Shown here: piece after piece, positions 13,118 through 18,914 of the stretch
Numbering within the stretch: position 1 is the stretch's first letter
Layout of the letters: each line of letters starts with the position of its first letter
Assembly (NCBI GenBank): GCA_934871445.1
Contig: CAKXBD010000026.1
Span: 1-18,914 of the forward strand
Length of the DNA: 18,914 nucleotides
Direction of reading: 5' to 3'
Origin: an uncultured bacterium
GTDB lineage: Bacteria > Bacillota > Clostridia > Christensenellales > Borkfalkiaceae
Position numbers and translations under genes: made by a program
The notes under the pieces: model-generated
Seen by the model: only the letters and a program-made list of their open reading frames with translations
Database searches by the model: none
Told to the model about the DNA's origin: nothing

Positions 13118-13456
13118 TTATCCGTCCCTCCTTTCCAAAATTTCCGCCAGCTCCTCCGCGCGCTCCGTCAACTCGGGCAGCTCCGCTTTCAGCCGCTCCG
13201 CCCACGCCGAAACTCTCTTCGCCGCACTCACGAAACCCAGCTTTTTCTCGTACTCCTTCAAACGGCGGTCTACCTTGCCGAGACAATCCGAAACGCTCTG
13301 CCGCGAAACTCCGTTCTCCTCCGCGATCTCGCCCAGCGAAAGATCGTAATTATAATAAAGCTCCGCGATTCTCCTCTGCCGCTCCGTCAACAGCGCTCCG
13401 TATGCGTCGAACAGACGCACCGTCTCCATATCCTTCCCCCCGAATTCTTCCGACAT
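13118..13456 (-). CDS. ylxM: YlxM, helix-turn-helix protein of the SRP operon
   Basis: A 112-residue YlxM/p13-family protein. It is a sigma-70 region-4-like helix-turn-helix protein that in Firmicutes is encoded before ffh and is thought to tune SRP function. RLFDAYGALLTERQRRIAEL leads into LSLGEIAEENGVSRQSVSD, the HTH, followed by a coiled helix GKVDRRLKEYEKKLG and a charged C-terminal helix ending in EILERRDG. Two starts are possible. The one at 13456 has GGAGG 8 nt upstream, while 13429 gives the usual family N-terminus (METVRLFDAYG) behind a G-rich run. The longer one is listed. It is first gene of the operon, behind the promoter at 13490-13518. Confidence 0.92.
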   Translation of the reverse strand: MSEEFGGKDMETVRLFDAYGALLTERQRRIAELYYNYDLSLGEIAEENGVSRQSVSDCLGKVDRRLKEYEKKLGFVSAAKRVSAWAERLKAELPELTERAEELAEILERRDG

Positions 13457-13489
13457 CCTCCGTGCCTCCGTTCCTTCTGACGCTCTATC

Positions 13490-13518
13490 ATTATACCCGA
13501 AAAAATTATGCCTGTCAA
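13490..13518 (-). promoter_or_regulatory. Promoter of the ylxM-ffh operon, inside a terminator
   Basis: A fully consensus promoter on the minus strand: TTGACA (13518-13513), a 17-nt spacer and TATAAT (13495-13490). The -35 box lies in the 3' arm of the rseP terminator stem (13506-13541), and the T-run of that terminator forms part of the promoter spacer. Transcription should start near 13483, about 30 nt before the ylxM start codon. Confidence 0.88.
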
Positions 13519-13541
13519 GCAATTTTACTTGACAGGCATAA
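13500..13541 (-). terminator. Terminator of the pyrH-rseP operon
   Basis: A perfect 14-bp stem, 13506-13519 with 13528-13541 (core ATGCCTGTCAAG / CTTGACAGGCAT), has an 8-nt loop. On the minus strand six T (13505-13500) follow. It lies 7 nt after the rseP stop codon and closes the upstream operon while holding the -35 box of the next one. Confidence 0.88.
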
Positions 13542-13547
13542 AAAATT

Positions 13548-14999
13548 TTATACAAACAGTTGCAGAATATCCACCAAAATGGCGAAACCGAACAGGAAAA
13601 TGATTCCGATAAAGTGAATCATCGCCTCGACCTTGCGGTTGATGGGCTTCTTCCGAATCCACTCGATGATCGTGAACACGACCTTCGACCCGTCCAGCGC
13701 GGGAATCGGCAAGAGATTGAACACCGCAAGGTTCACGCCGATAAAGCCCGAAATGTTCAAAAACGACCATATTCCGCCGAGTGCGGCTTTCGAAGTCTCC
13801 TTTATCGTCGTCACGGGCCCGCCCATACTGTCCAGCCCCATTTTACCCGTCAAAAGCTCGCCGAGAGAACGGAGCACCAGACCGCCGAGCTTGCCCGAAT
13901 AGACGAACGAATCCCCCACCGCTCTGAAAAAGCTCTGTTTCACGGGCGTGCCCATGAGACCGTAAATTCCCAGCACGTCGAGCACGGCGTACACGTCCGA
14001 CATATTCTTGAAATTCGCGTCCTCGGCAATAACGACTTCGAGCGTCATCGATCTATCGTTTCTGACGACCTCTATTTCCGCCGTATCGCCCGCTTTCTTT
14101 CCGCGCAGGGCGTCTACATAGTCGGTGTACATGAACATGCTCTTTCCTTCCACCGAAACGATGACGTCGCCCGGCAAAAGCCGCGTCGTATCCGTCGGAT
14201 CGGAAACCGTCTGCGACGTTGCCTGTTCCGAGTCGTCGGGCTTCTGCATGACCACATACTGCGGCTGTCCCACGCAGGTGAACATAATAATGATAATCAC
14301 GAGCGCCAGAAGATAATTCATTGTCGCGCCCGCTATCAGAACGATAATGCGTTTCCAGGGCGGCTGGTTGTTAAACTTTTTGCCCTCGGACGAGCGAGAG
14401 ACGGGAGCCGCGCTTTCGGGACGGAGGGAGGACGGAGAATCCGCGGGAGAGGCTGCGGAAGCCGAAGGTGCGTTTGCCAAAGGCGGAAAATCCGCGGAAG
14501 TAGCACGCCCGTCCGATGCGGAAGCCGAACCCTCCGTCGCAAAAGGAGCGGACGAAGAAGCCGCCGAGGCCGATCGACCGAGGGGCGCGTGAGAGTCCGC
14601 AAAGCGGCCGTCCGACGCGGGCGAAGGGGATTCAAAGCGACCGGAAGCGGGCGACGAGAGGTGGGAGGCAGATTTTGAGGACATGTCCTCAAAGGGTTCC
14701 GACGGCGGCGAAGCGGGAGAGTCCGCGTCGTCCGTATCGTCCTCTCCGTCGAAAGCGCAATAGCCGCCGAGAGGGATTACGCGCAGCGCGAACAGCTCGC
14801 CCGTCTTTTTACTGCGTTTTTTGAAAATCGCGGGCCCGAAGCCGACCGAAAATTCTTCGATTTTGAAATGCAGGAGTTTTCCTGCGATATAATGCCCGAA
14901 TTCGTGTATCGTCACCATGACGAGCAAGATGACGATTGCAAGCACTACGCCGCCGATACTCTTCATCGCCGACGAAAAACTCAACAACTGATTGAACAA
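13548..14999 (-). CDS. rseP: RseP/RasP-like site-2 zinc metalloprotease
   Basis: A 483-residue M50-family intramembrane protease that cuts anti-sigma factors or signal-peptide remnants inside the membrane. The first membrane segment carries the zinc site TIHEFGHYIAG (His32, Glu33, His36). Others lie at about 217-243, 411-431 and 459-482, with LLPIPALDG (Asp436 as third ligand) in the third. A PDZ domain spans about 272-335 (LLPGDVIVSVEGKS). Residues 86-207, in the cytosolic loop after LGGYCAFDGEDD, form a Ser/Ala/Pro/Asp-rich low-complexity stretch of about 120 residues absent from usual homologs (about 340-430 aa). The start is TTG at 14999, with GAGGAG 7 nt upstream; the first ATG (14966) lacks such a site. 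It follows dxr, a common neighbour. Confidence 0.93.
   Translation of the reverse strand: MFNQLLSFSSAMKSIGGVVLAIVILLVMVTIHEFGHYIAGKLLHFKIEEFSVGFGPAIFKKRSKKTGELFALRVIPLGGYCAFDGEDDTDDADSPASPPSEPFEDMSSKSASHLSSPASGRFESPSPASDGRFADSHAPLGRSASAASSSAPFATEGSASASDGRATSADFPPLANAPSASAASPADSPSSLRPESAAPVSRSSEGKKFNNQPPWKRIIVLIAGATMNYLLALVIIIIMFTCVGQPQYVVMQKPDDSEQATSQTVSDPTDTTRLLPGDVIVSVEGKSMFMYTDYVDALRGKKAGDTAEIEVVRNDRSMTLEVVIAEDANFKNMSDVYAVLDVLGIYGLMGTPVKQSFFRAVGDSFVYSGKLGGLVLRSLGELLTGKMGLDSMGGPVTTIKETSKAALGGIWSFLNISGFIGVNLAVFNLLPIPALDGSKVVFTIIEWIRKKPINRKVEAMIHFIGIIFLFGFAILVDILQLFV
14379..14744 (-). other. Low-complexity insert inside rseP
   Basis: This in-frame segment codes for residues 86-207 of the protease. 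It is dominated by Ser, Ala, Pro and Asp with loosely repeated pieces such as SPASGRF, SPASDGRF and SASASDGR. It sits between the first membrane segment and FNNQPPWKRI, which begins the second. It contains no hydrophobic stretch and no frameshift, so it is probably a disordered cytosolic linker. Confidence 0.85.
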
Positions 15000-15013
15000 A
15001 TGTATTCTCCTCT

Positions 15014-16174
15014 TTATTCCGTCTTTGCGGGAAGTCCCGCGATAAATTCCGCGGCGTATCTTCTCGCCGCCGCGTCCGTCTCCGCCAATGCTTCATACCC
15101 GTCTATACGGGTACGGGATACCTTTTCGAGCGTCCTTTTTATAGTCTCCGCAATCAGGGGAAAAGATATCCGTTCTTTCAAAAACGCGCCTACCGCGATT
15201 TCGCCCGCCGCGTTCAGCGCGCAAGGGTAGTTATCGCCTGCCTCCGCCGCCGAAAGCGCCAAGTCGTAACACGGAAACCGCTTTCGTTCCAGCGGCAGGA
15301 AACGAAGCGCGCCCAGCGACTCAAAATCCAAGGGCTTCAATCCGCAGTCCATGCGCTTCGGATACGTCAGCGCAAGCTGAATGGGCAATTCCATGGAAGG
15401 ATAGCTCAACTGCGCCAAAATTCCGCCGTCGTCGAACTCCACCATGGAATGTATGATGCTTTCGGGCTGGACGAGCGTATGAATTTTCTTTAATTCCGTG
15501 CCGTAAAGCCATTTCGCTTCGATCACCTCGAAGCCCTTATTGAGCAGCGTGGCGCTGTCGATCGTGATCTTTGCGCCCATGCTCCACGTCGGGTGTTTCA
15601 GCGCGTCGCGGAAAGTCACCTTCTTCAACTGTTCTTCCGTATAAGAATAAAAGGGGCCGCCGCTCGCCGTGATGATCAATCGGCGGAAAGGGGCGTCGAG
15701 TCTGAACCCCAGCGCCTGCCAAAGCGCCGAATGTTCGCTGTCCACGGGCATGAGATCGACTCCCGCGCGGGAGATTTCCCGCATGACGAGTTCTCCCCCG
15801 CAGACCAGCGTTTCCTTATTCGCCAGCGCGATATTCTTTTTGAGACGCGCCGCTTCCAGCGTATATCTGAGCCCCGCGAAGCCCGTCGCCGCGATCACCG
15901 CCGTATCGCCGTACGTCAACGCTTCCATGCCCCCGTCCGTTCCGCTCGAAAAGCGAGTCCCCGCGGGGATTTTACCGCGGACGGAACGAGCCGCTTCTTC
16001 GTCGATCAACGCGGCAAACTCAGGGCGAAATTCCTCTACCTGCTGCAAAAACAGCTCCGCGGAAGTATTGGCGACGAGAGAAACGATTCTAAATTCCTCC
16101 TTATTCCGCCTGACGACCGAACAGGTTTGTCTGCCGATAGAGCCCGTACTCCCGATCAGAGAAATGCTTTTCAA
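15014..16174 (-). CDS. dxr: 1-deoxy-D-xylulose 5-phosphate reductoisomerase
   Basis: A 386-residue enzyme of the MEP isoprenoid pathway; it converts DXP to 2-C-methyl-D-erythritol 4-phosphate with NADPH. The nucleotide site ISLIGSTGSIGRQT is at the N-terminus, ANKETLVCGGEL at about 118-129, the metal ligands in PVDSEHSA (Asp145, Glu147), the substrate loop SGGPF (171-175) and HPTWSMG (194-200), and NKGFEVIEA at about 212-220. Length is typical. The start is taken as TTG at 16174 because AGGAGG lies 7 nt upstream and it gives the family N-terminus; no ATG fits. It supplies precursors for the undecaprenyl diphosphate made by UppS, two genes upstream. rseP follows 14 nt downstream. Confidence 0.96.
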   Translation of the reverse strand: MKSISLIGSTGSIGRQTCSVVRRNKEEFRIVSLVANTSAELFLQQVEEFRPEFAALIDEEAARSVRGKIPAGTRFSSGTDGGMEALTYGDTAVIAATGFAGLRYTLEAARLKKNIALANKETLVCGGELVMREISRAGVDLMPVDSEHSALWQALGFRLDAPFRRLIITASGGPFYSYTEEQLKKVTFRDALKHPTWSMGAKITIDSATLLNKGFEVIEAKWLYGTELKKIHTLVQPESIIHSMVEFDDGGILAQLSYPSMELPIQLALTYPKRMDCGLKPLDFESLGALRFLPLERKRFPCYDLALSAAEAGDNYPCALNAAGEIAVGAFLKERISFPLIAETIKRTLEKVSRTRIDGYEALAETDAAARRYAAEFIAGLPAKTE

Positions 16175-16196
16175 TGCCGCGCCTCCTTTATCGACA

Positions 16197-16231
16197 AAAA
16201 GTACCAATCCCGAAAAAAGAGAGGTACTTTT
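16197..16231. repeat. Inverted repeat between cdsA and dxr
   Basis: AAAAGTACC (16197-16205) pairs perfectly with GGTACTTTT (16223-16231) around a 17-nt loop that contains a run of six A/T. On the minus strand the second arm ends in a T-run directly before the dxr ribosome binding site. It could be a weak terminator or attenuator, or an operator; the wide loop argues against a strong terminator. Confidence 0.45.
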
Positions 16232-16248
16232 GTGCGTCTTTCATGATT

Positions 16249-17136
16249 TTAAGCGATTACGTGTATGAGTGTGAAACAAAGGTAAACGACCACCGTCGCA
16301 AACTGCGTCCCGTCTATCCTGTCGAGTATTCCGCCGTGGCCCGGCATGAGCTTGCCCATGTCCTTGATGTCCACTTTTCTCTTGATACAGCTTTCGACGA
16401 GATCGCCGAATTCCGTGGCGGCCGCGGTCAAAAGGCCGATTCCGAGATACACGGGAAGCCAGAGCGCCATATTTTCAAAACTCCCCGCGACCGCATTATA
16501 GGAAAAATACAAAATCGCGGCGCCCACGAGCCCGCCGACCAATCCGCCGATTCCGCCGATTACCGTCTTATTCGGGCTTACGGTCGGAGCCATCTTTTTG
16601 GGGAATCTGCCTTTGAGAAAACGGCCGAACACGTACGCCAGCGAGTCCGCAAACGGGGATATGACGAACACGAATAAAATCGCGAGATCGGAATTCAGCG
16701 CAAGGGCCGAAAGAGAGTCCGCCCCCTCTATATGATTCGCAAGCGTGAGAAGCGTCAGAAAAAGCGTGGGATACACGGCGGAAAGAAAAGATATACCGAT
16801 GCTTTCCAAAGAGGTCTCCTCATGGCGTATCACGAGAAGAGACAAGAGTGCGACCGCAAGCACGAAAAAGCAAGCCGCCGCAGCCAATGCGCCCGAGGAA
16901 AAGAACTGTTCGAAAAGAGCACAGCCAGGTATGCAGAGAACAGCAAAAATAAGCACGAGCACTCTCTCAGCTCCCGTGATCTTTTCCTTCATCGCGCGCA
17001 ACATTTCAAAAGTCCCGATCAGCGCGAAAGCGTAAATCAAACCGTCGAAAAACAAATCGTGGACGAAAATCTTCAAAAGAAAAAACACGAGCAGCACCGC
17101 TATATAGCATGTGCCCGTAACCAAACGGATTTTCAT
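16249..17136 (-). CDS. cdsA: Phosphatidate cytidylyltransferase (CDP-diglyceride synthase)
   Basis: A 295-residue integral membrane enzyme that makes CDP-diacylglycerol from phosphatidic acid and CTP, the branch point of phospholipid synthesis. About eight hydrophobic segments are visible. The C-terminal half has FVFVISPFADSLAYVFGRFL (about 155-174), PTVSPNKTVIGGIGG (about 184-198), and the family signature CIKRKVDIKDMGKLMPGHGG followed by ILDRIDG (about 250-276). Length is slightly above the usual 260-285. The start at 17136 lies 4 nt after the uppS stop, with AAGGG in the end of uppS as a modest ribosome binding site. Confidence 0.96.
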   Translation of the reverse strand: MKIRLVTGTCYIAVLLVFFLLKIFVHDLFFDGLIYAFALIGTFEMLRAMKEKITGAERVLVLIFAVLCIPGCALFEQFFSSGALAAAACFFVLAVALLSLLVIRHEETSLESIGISFLSAVYPTLFLTLLTLANHIEGADSLSALALNSDLAILFVFVISPFADSLAYVFGRFLKGRFPKKMAPTVSPNKTVIGGIGGLVGGLVGAAILYFSYNAVAGSFENMALWLPVYLGIGLLTAAATEFGDLVESCIKRKVDIKDMGKLMPGHGGILDRIDGTQFATVVVYLCFTLIHVIA

Positions 17137-17140
17137 AAGT

Positions 17141-17866
17141 TTAACCCTTCTTTTTACACTGTTCGTCCGTCTTTCCGAATCGGCGGGTACGGCGGCCGTA
17201 TTCCGCGATCGCTTCGTCTAAGTCTTCGTCCGAAAATTCGGGGAACATCTTATCCGAAAAATACAGCTCTGCATACGCCGACTGATACAGGAGATAATTG
17301 GACAATCGCATTTCCTTGCCCGTGCGAATGACGAGATCCGGATCGGGCTGGCCGTGCGTATACAGGAGAGAGGAAAAACTTTCCTCCGTCACACGCTTAC
17401 CCGCCTCCACCGCAAGGTTTACCGCGCGGATAATCTCCGCGCGGGAGCCGTAACCGAGCGCGACGTTTACTCCCCTGCCCTCGTATTTCGACGATTCTTC
17501 CTCCGCTTCTTTCAAGAGTCTCTGCACGTCTTCGGGCAACAGTCCGATATCGCCCAAAATCCGCAGGCGGACGCCCCGCGAACAAATCTTGCGCATACAG
17601 TCCAAAAAATTCTTGCGGATAAGCTCGAACAGGCCGTCGAGCTCCTCCTTCGGCCGCTTTAAGTTCTCCGTGGAAAGCGCGTACACCGTCACGTATTCGA
17701 TTCCGAGGTCAAAAGCATGCTCCAAAAGCCCGACCATGCGGCTCATTCCCTGACGGTGCCCGTACGAACGGGGCATCAGCCGCTTCTTCGCCCAGCGGCC
17801 GTTGCCGTCCATGATGACGGCTATATGCCGCGGCAATCCCTCCCCGTCTATTTTATTCTTCTTCAT
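17141..17866 (-). CDS. uppS: Isoprenyl transferase, undecaprenyl diphosphate synthase
   Basis: A 241-residue cis-prenyltransferase that extends farnesyl diphosphate to the lipid carrier used for peptidoglycan and other wall polymers. Motif I HIAVIMDGNGRWAKKR (catalytic Asp20), SYGHRQG at about 34-40, VTVYALSTENLKRP at about 59-72, VALGYGSRAEI, and DPDLVIRTGKEMRLSNYLL followed by YQSAYAELYF are all present. The common RTSGE is RTGKE here and the common YGGR is YGSR, both mild departures. The start at 17866 lies 3 nt after the frr stop and has no clear ribosome binding site, so translation is probably coupled to frr. Confidence 0.96.
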   Translation of the reverse strand: MKKNKIDGEGLPRHIAVIMDGNGRWAKKRLMPRSYGHRQGMSRMVGLLEHAFDLGIEYVTVYALSTENLKRPKEELDGLFELIRKNFLDCMRKICSRGVRLRILGDIGLLPEDVQRLLKEAEEESSKYEGRGVNVALGYGSRAEIIRAVNLAVEAGKRVTEESFSSLLYTHGQPDPDLVIRTGKEMRLSNYLLYQSAYAELYFSDKMFPEFSDEDLDEAIAEYGRRTRRFGKTDEQCKKKG

Positions 17867-17869
17867 GGC

Positions 17870-18442
17870 TCAAATAGACATCAATTCCTTTTCTTTTGCC
17901 GAAACGACTCCCTCTAATTTCGTCATCGCCGCCGAAACCGTCTTTTCGACCTCCCCTTCGCATGCCGAAAAATCGTCCTCCGAAAGCTCCTTCGCGGTCT
18001 TCATCTTCTTCAAACCGTCCAGCGCGTCGCGGCGGCTGTTTCTCACCGCAACCTTCGCTTCTTCGCCCATCTTCTTGATTTGCTTGACCAGCTCCTTCCT
18101 CCGCTCCTCCGTCATGACGGGGAACACGATTCGGATTACGTTTCCGTCGTTCGTCGGCGTGAGTCCCAAATTCGACTGCAAAATCGCTTTCTCCACCGCC
18201 TTCAACAACGATTTATCCCACACGCTGATTTGCAGGCACCTCGCGTCCAGCGCACTGATATTTCCAAGCTCTATGAGCTTGCTCATGCCGCCGTAGGCCT
18301 CCACTTCCACTCTGTCCAGCACGTGAGGATTTGCCCGTCCCGCACGGATCGCCGTATATTCGCCCTCTAACACGGAAATCGTCTTTTCCGTCTTATCTTC
18401 GAGCTCTAACATCAATTCTTCCACTTTCTCGTTTTCAATCAT
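17870..18442 (-). CDS. frr: Ribosome recycling factor
   Basis: A 190-residue factor that splits post-termination ribosomes together with EF-G. Family features are EYTAIRAGRANPHVLDRVEV (about 28-47), the ISALDARCLQISVWDKSLL segment (about 62-80), LGLTPTNDGNVIRIVFP (about 92-108), and TEERRKELVKQIKKMGEEAK with VAVRNSRRDA following. It forms a three-helix bundle with a small beta domain. Length is about five residues above the usual 185. The start at 18442 has AAGGAG 8 nt upstream; the longer reading to 18505 is not family-like. It lies 26 nt after pyrH, in the standard pyrH-frr order. Confidence 0.97.
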   Translation of the reverse strand: MIENEKVEELMLELEDKTEKTISVLEGEYTAIRAGRANPHVLDRVEVEAYGGMSKLIELGNISALDARCLQISVWDKSLLKAVEKAILQSNLGLTPTNDGNVIRIVFPVMTEERRKELVKQIKKMGEEAKVAVRNSRRDALDGLKKMKTAKELSEDDFSACEGEVEKTVSAAMTKLEGVVSAKEKELMSI

Positions 18443-18468
18443 AGCTTTTTCTCCTTGTTTTTTATGGT

Positions 18469-18914
18469 TTATACCGTGATCACCGTGCCCAGCTCCTCGC
18501 CGCACACCGCACGCACGATTGATTTGTCTTCGTTCAGTCCGAACGCTAACGTAGGTACGTTATTCTCCATGCACATCGTCGCCGCCGTGAAATCGATAAC
18601 CTTTAACCCGCGGTTGATAATGTCCGAATATCTCAGGTTTTCATACTTCTTCGCAAACGGATTCGTCTTGGGATCCGAATCATAAATCCCATCCACGTTC
18701 TTCGCCATCAACAGTATATCCGCCGATATTTCGCACGCCCGAAGCGCCGCCGCTGTGTCCGTAGAACAATACGGATTCCCCGTTCCGCAGGCGAAAATTA
18801 CAATCCGCCCTTCCTCGAAATGTCGAATCGCTTTCCGCAATATAAACGGCTCCGCCAAAGAAACCATGTTCAGCGCCGTCTGTACCCGCACGGGAACTCC
18901 ACGCTGTTCTATCG
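18469..18914 (-). CDS. pyrH: UMP kinase, C-terminal part (cut by the window edge)
   Basis: The C-terminal 147 or so residues of uridylate kinase, which phosphorylates UMP with ATP as a hexamer regulated by GTP and UTP. The reading frame is open to the window end. Visible parts are VQTALNMVSLAEPF, IVIFACGTGNPYCSTDTAA (nucleotide-binding loop), LRACEISADILLMAKNVDGI with YDSDPKTNPFAK following, and the C-terminal MENNVPTLAFGLNED. The start and N-terminal half lie beyond 18914. It is the first visible gene of the pyrH-frr-uppS-cdsA-dxr-rseP operon. Confidence 0.96.
   Translation of the reverse strand, partial: IEQRGVPVRVQTALNMVSLAEPFILRKAIRHFEEGRIVIFACGTGNPYCSTDTAAALRACEISADILLMAKNVDGIYDSDPKTNPFAKKYENLRYSDIINRGLKVIDFTAATMCMENNVPTLAFGLNEDKSIVRAVCGEELGTVITV

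Noticed and set aside
13116..13286. N-terminal extension of ffh
   Set aside because: The extra 57 codons overlap ylxM, have no ribosome binding site and do not match the Ffh family, whose normal start is at 13115.
11835..13349. 504-codon plus-strand open frame
   Set aside because: It is antisense to ffh and ylxM, Arg/His/Leu-rich in the manner of a shadow frame, and has no recognisable domain.
13560..14678. 372-codon plus-strand open frame
   Set aside because: It is antisense to rseP; its composition mirrors the GC-rich insert and there is no ribosome binding site or promoter.

Overview
The window is a dense bacterial chromosome segment with 22 supported protein genes, 21 of them on the minus strand; only the thiamine transporter thiT is on the plus strand. 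The order pyrH-frr-uppS-cdsA-dxr-rseP followed by ylxM-ffh-rpsP-khpA-rimM, the strong GGAGG-type ribosome binding sites, the sigma-A-like TTGACA/TATAAT promoters and the presence of YlxM and KhpA all point to a Firmicute, most likely a Clostridia-class organism of mid GC content. The exact lineage cannot be read from the sequence, but an uncultured gut clostridium is a reasonable guess.

Right part (about 10.5-18.9 kb), core housekeeping. From the right edge leftwards run UMP kinase (cut by the window end), ribosome recycling factor, undecaprenyl diphosphate synthase, CDP-diglyceride synthase, DXP reductoisomerase and a site-2 protease. These cover nucleotide supply, ribosome recycling, isoprenoid and phospholipid precursor synthesis and membrane proteolysis. 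A terminator hairpin closes this operon, and the -35 box of the next promoter lies inside the 3' arm of that hairpin. That promoter starts ylxM-ffh-rpsP-khpA-rimM (signal recognition particle, ribosomal protein S16, KH RNA-binding protein, 16S maturation factor). The trmD and rplS genes that often follow rimM are absent here.

Middle (about 9.0-10.5 kb). A sigma-A promoter, a divergent TPP riboswitch, a large GC-rich hairpin and thiT form a thiamine-responsive unit on the plus strand. Between thiT and its terminator, convergent with rimM, lies a noncoding array of about 13 units of a 31-bp tandem repeat. Most units can fold as a small RNA hairpin with an AACGG/CCGTT stem. It is the most unusual structure in the window.

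Left part (0-9 kb), short accessory and maintenance units, each mostly with its own promoter: a YfbR-like 5'-deoxynucleotidase with an HE in place of HD; a secreted HtrA-like lipoprotein protease; a degenerate FtsK-like P-loop protein overlapping mutY by ATGA; an HNH-type zinc protein behind a 44-bp tandem repeat; an iron-sulfur flavoprotein plus ROK sugar kinase operon; a YjbR/MmcQ-like protein; a LOG-like (TIGR00725-type) protein; and an Rrf2-family regulator. Downstream of the regulator, near the left edge, a consensus leftward promoter has a 7-7 inverted repeat across its -35 box. This looks like an Rrf2-type operator for a gene beyond the window.

No rRNA, tRNA, CRISPR array, insertion sequence or prophage module was seen. 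No new multi-gene system was identified. The best candidates for undescribed biology are the 31-bp hairpin array, the overlapping terminator/promoter, the long Ser/Ala/Pro insert in RseP and the degenerate FtsK-like/MutY pair.
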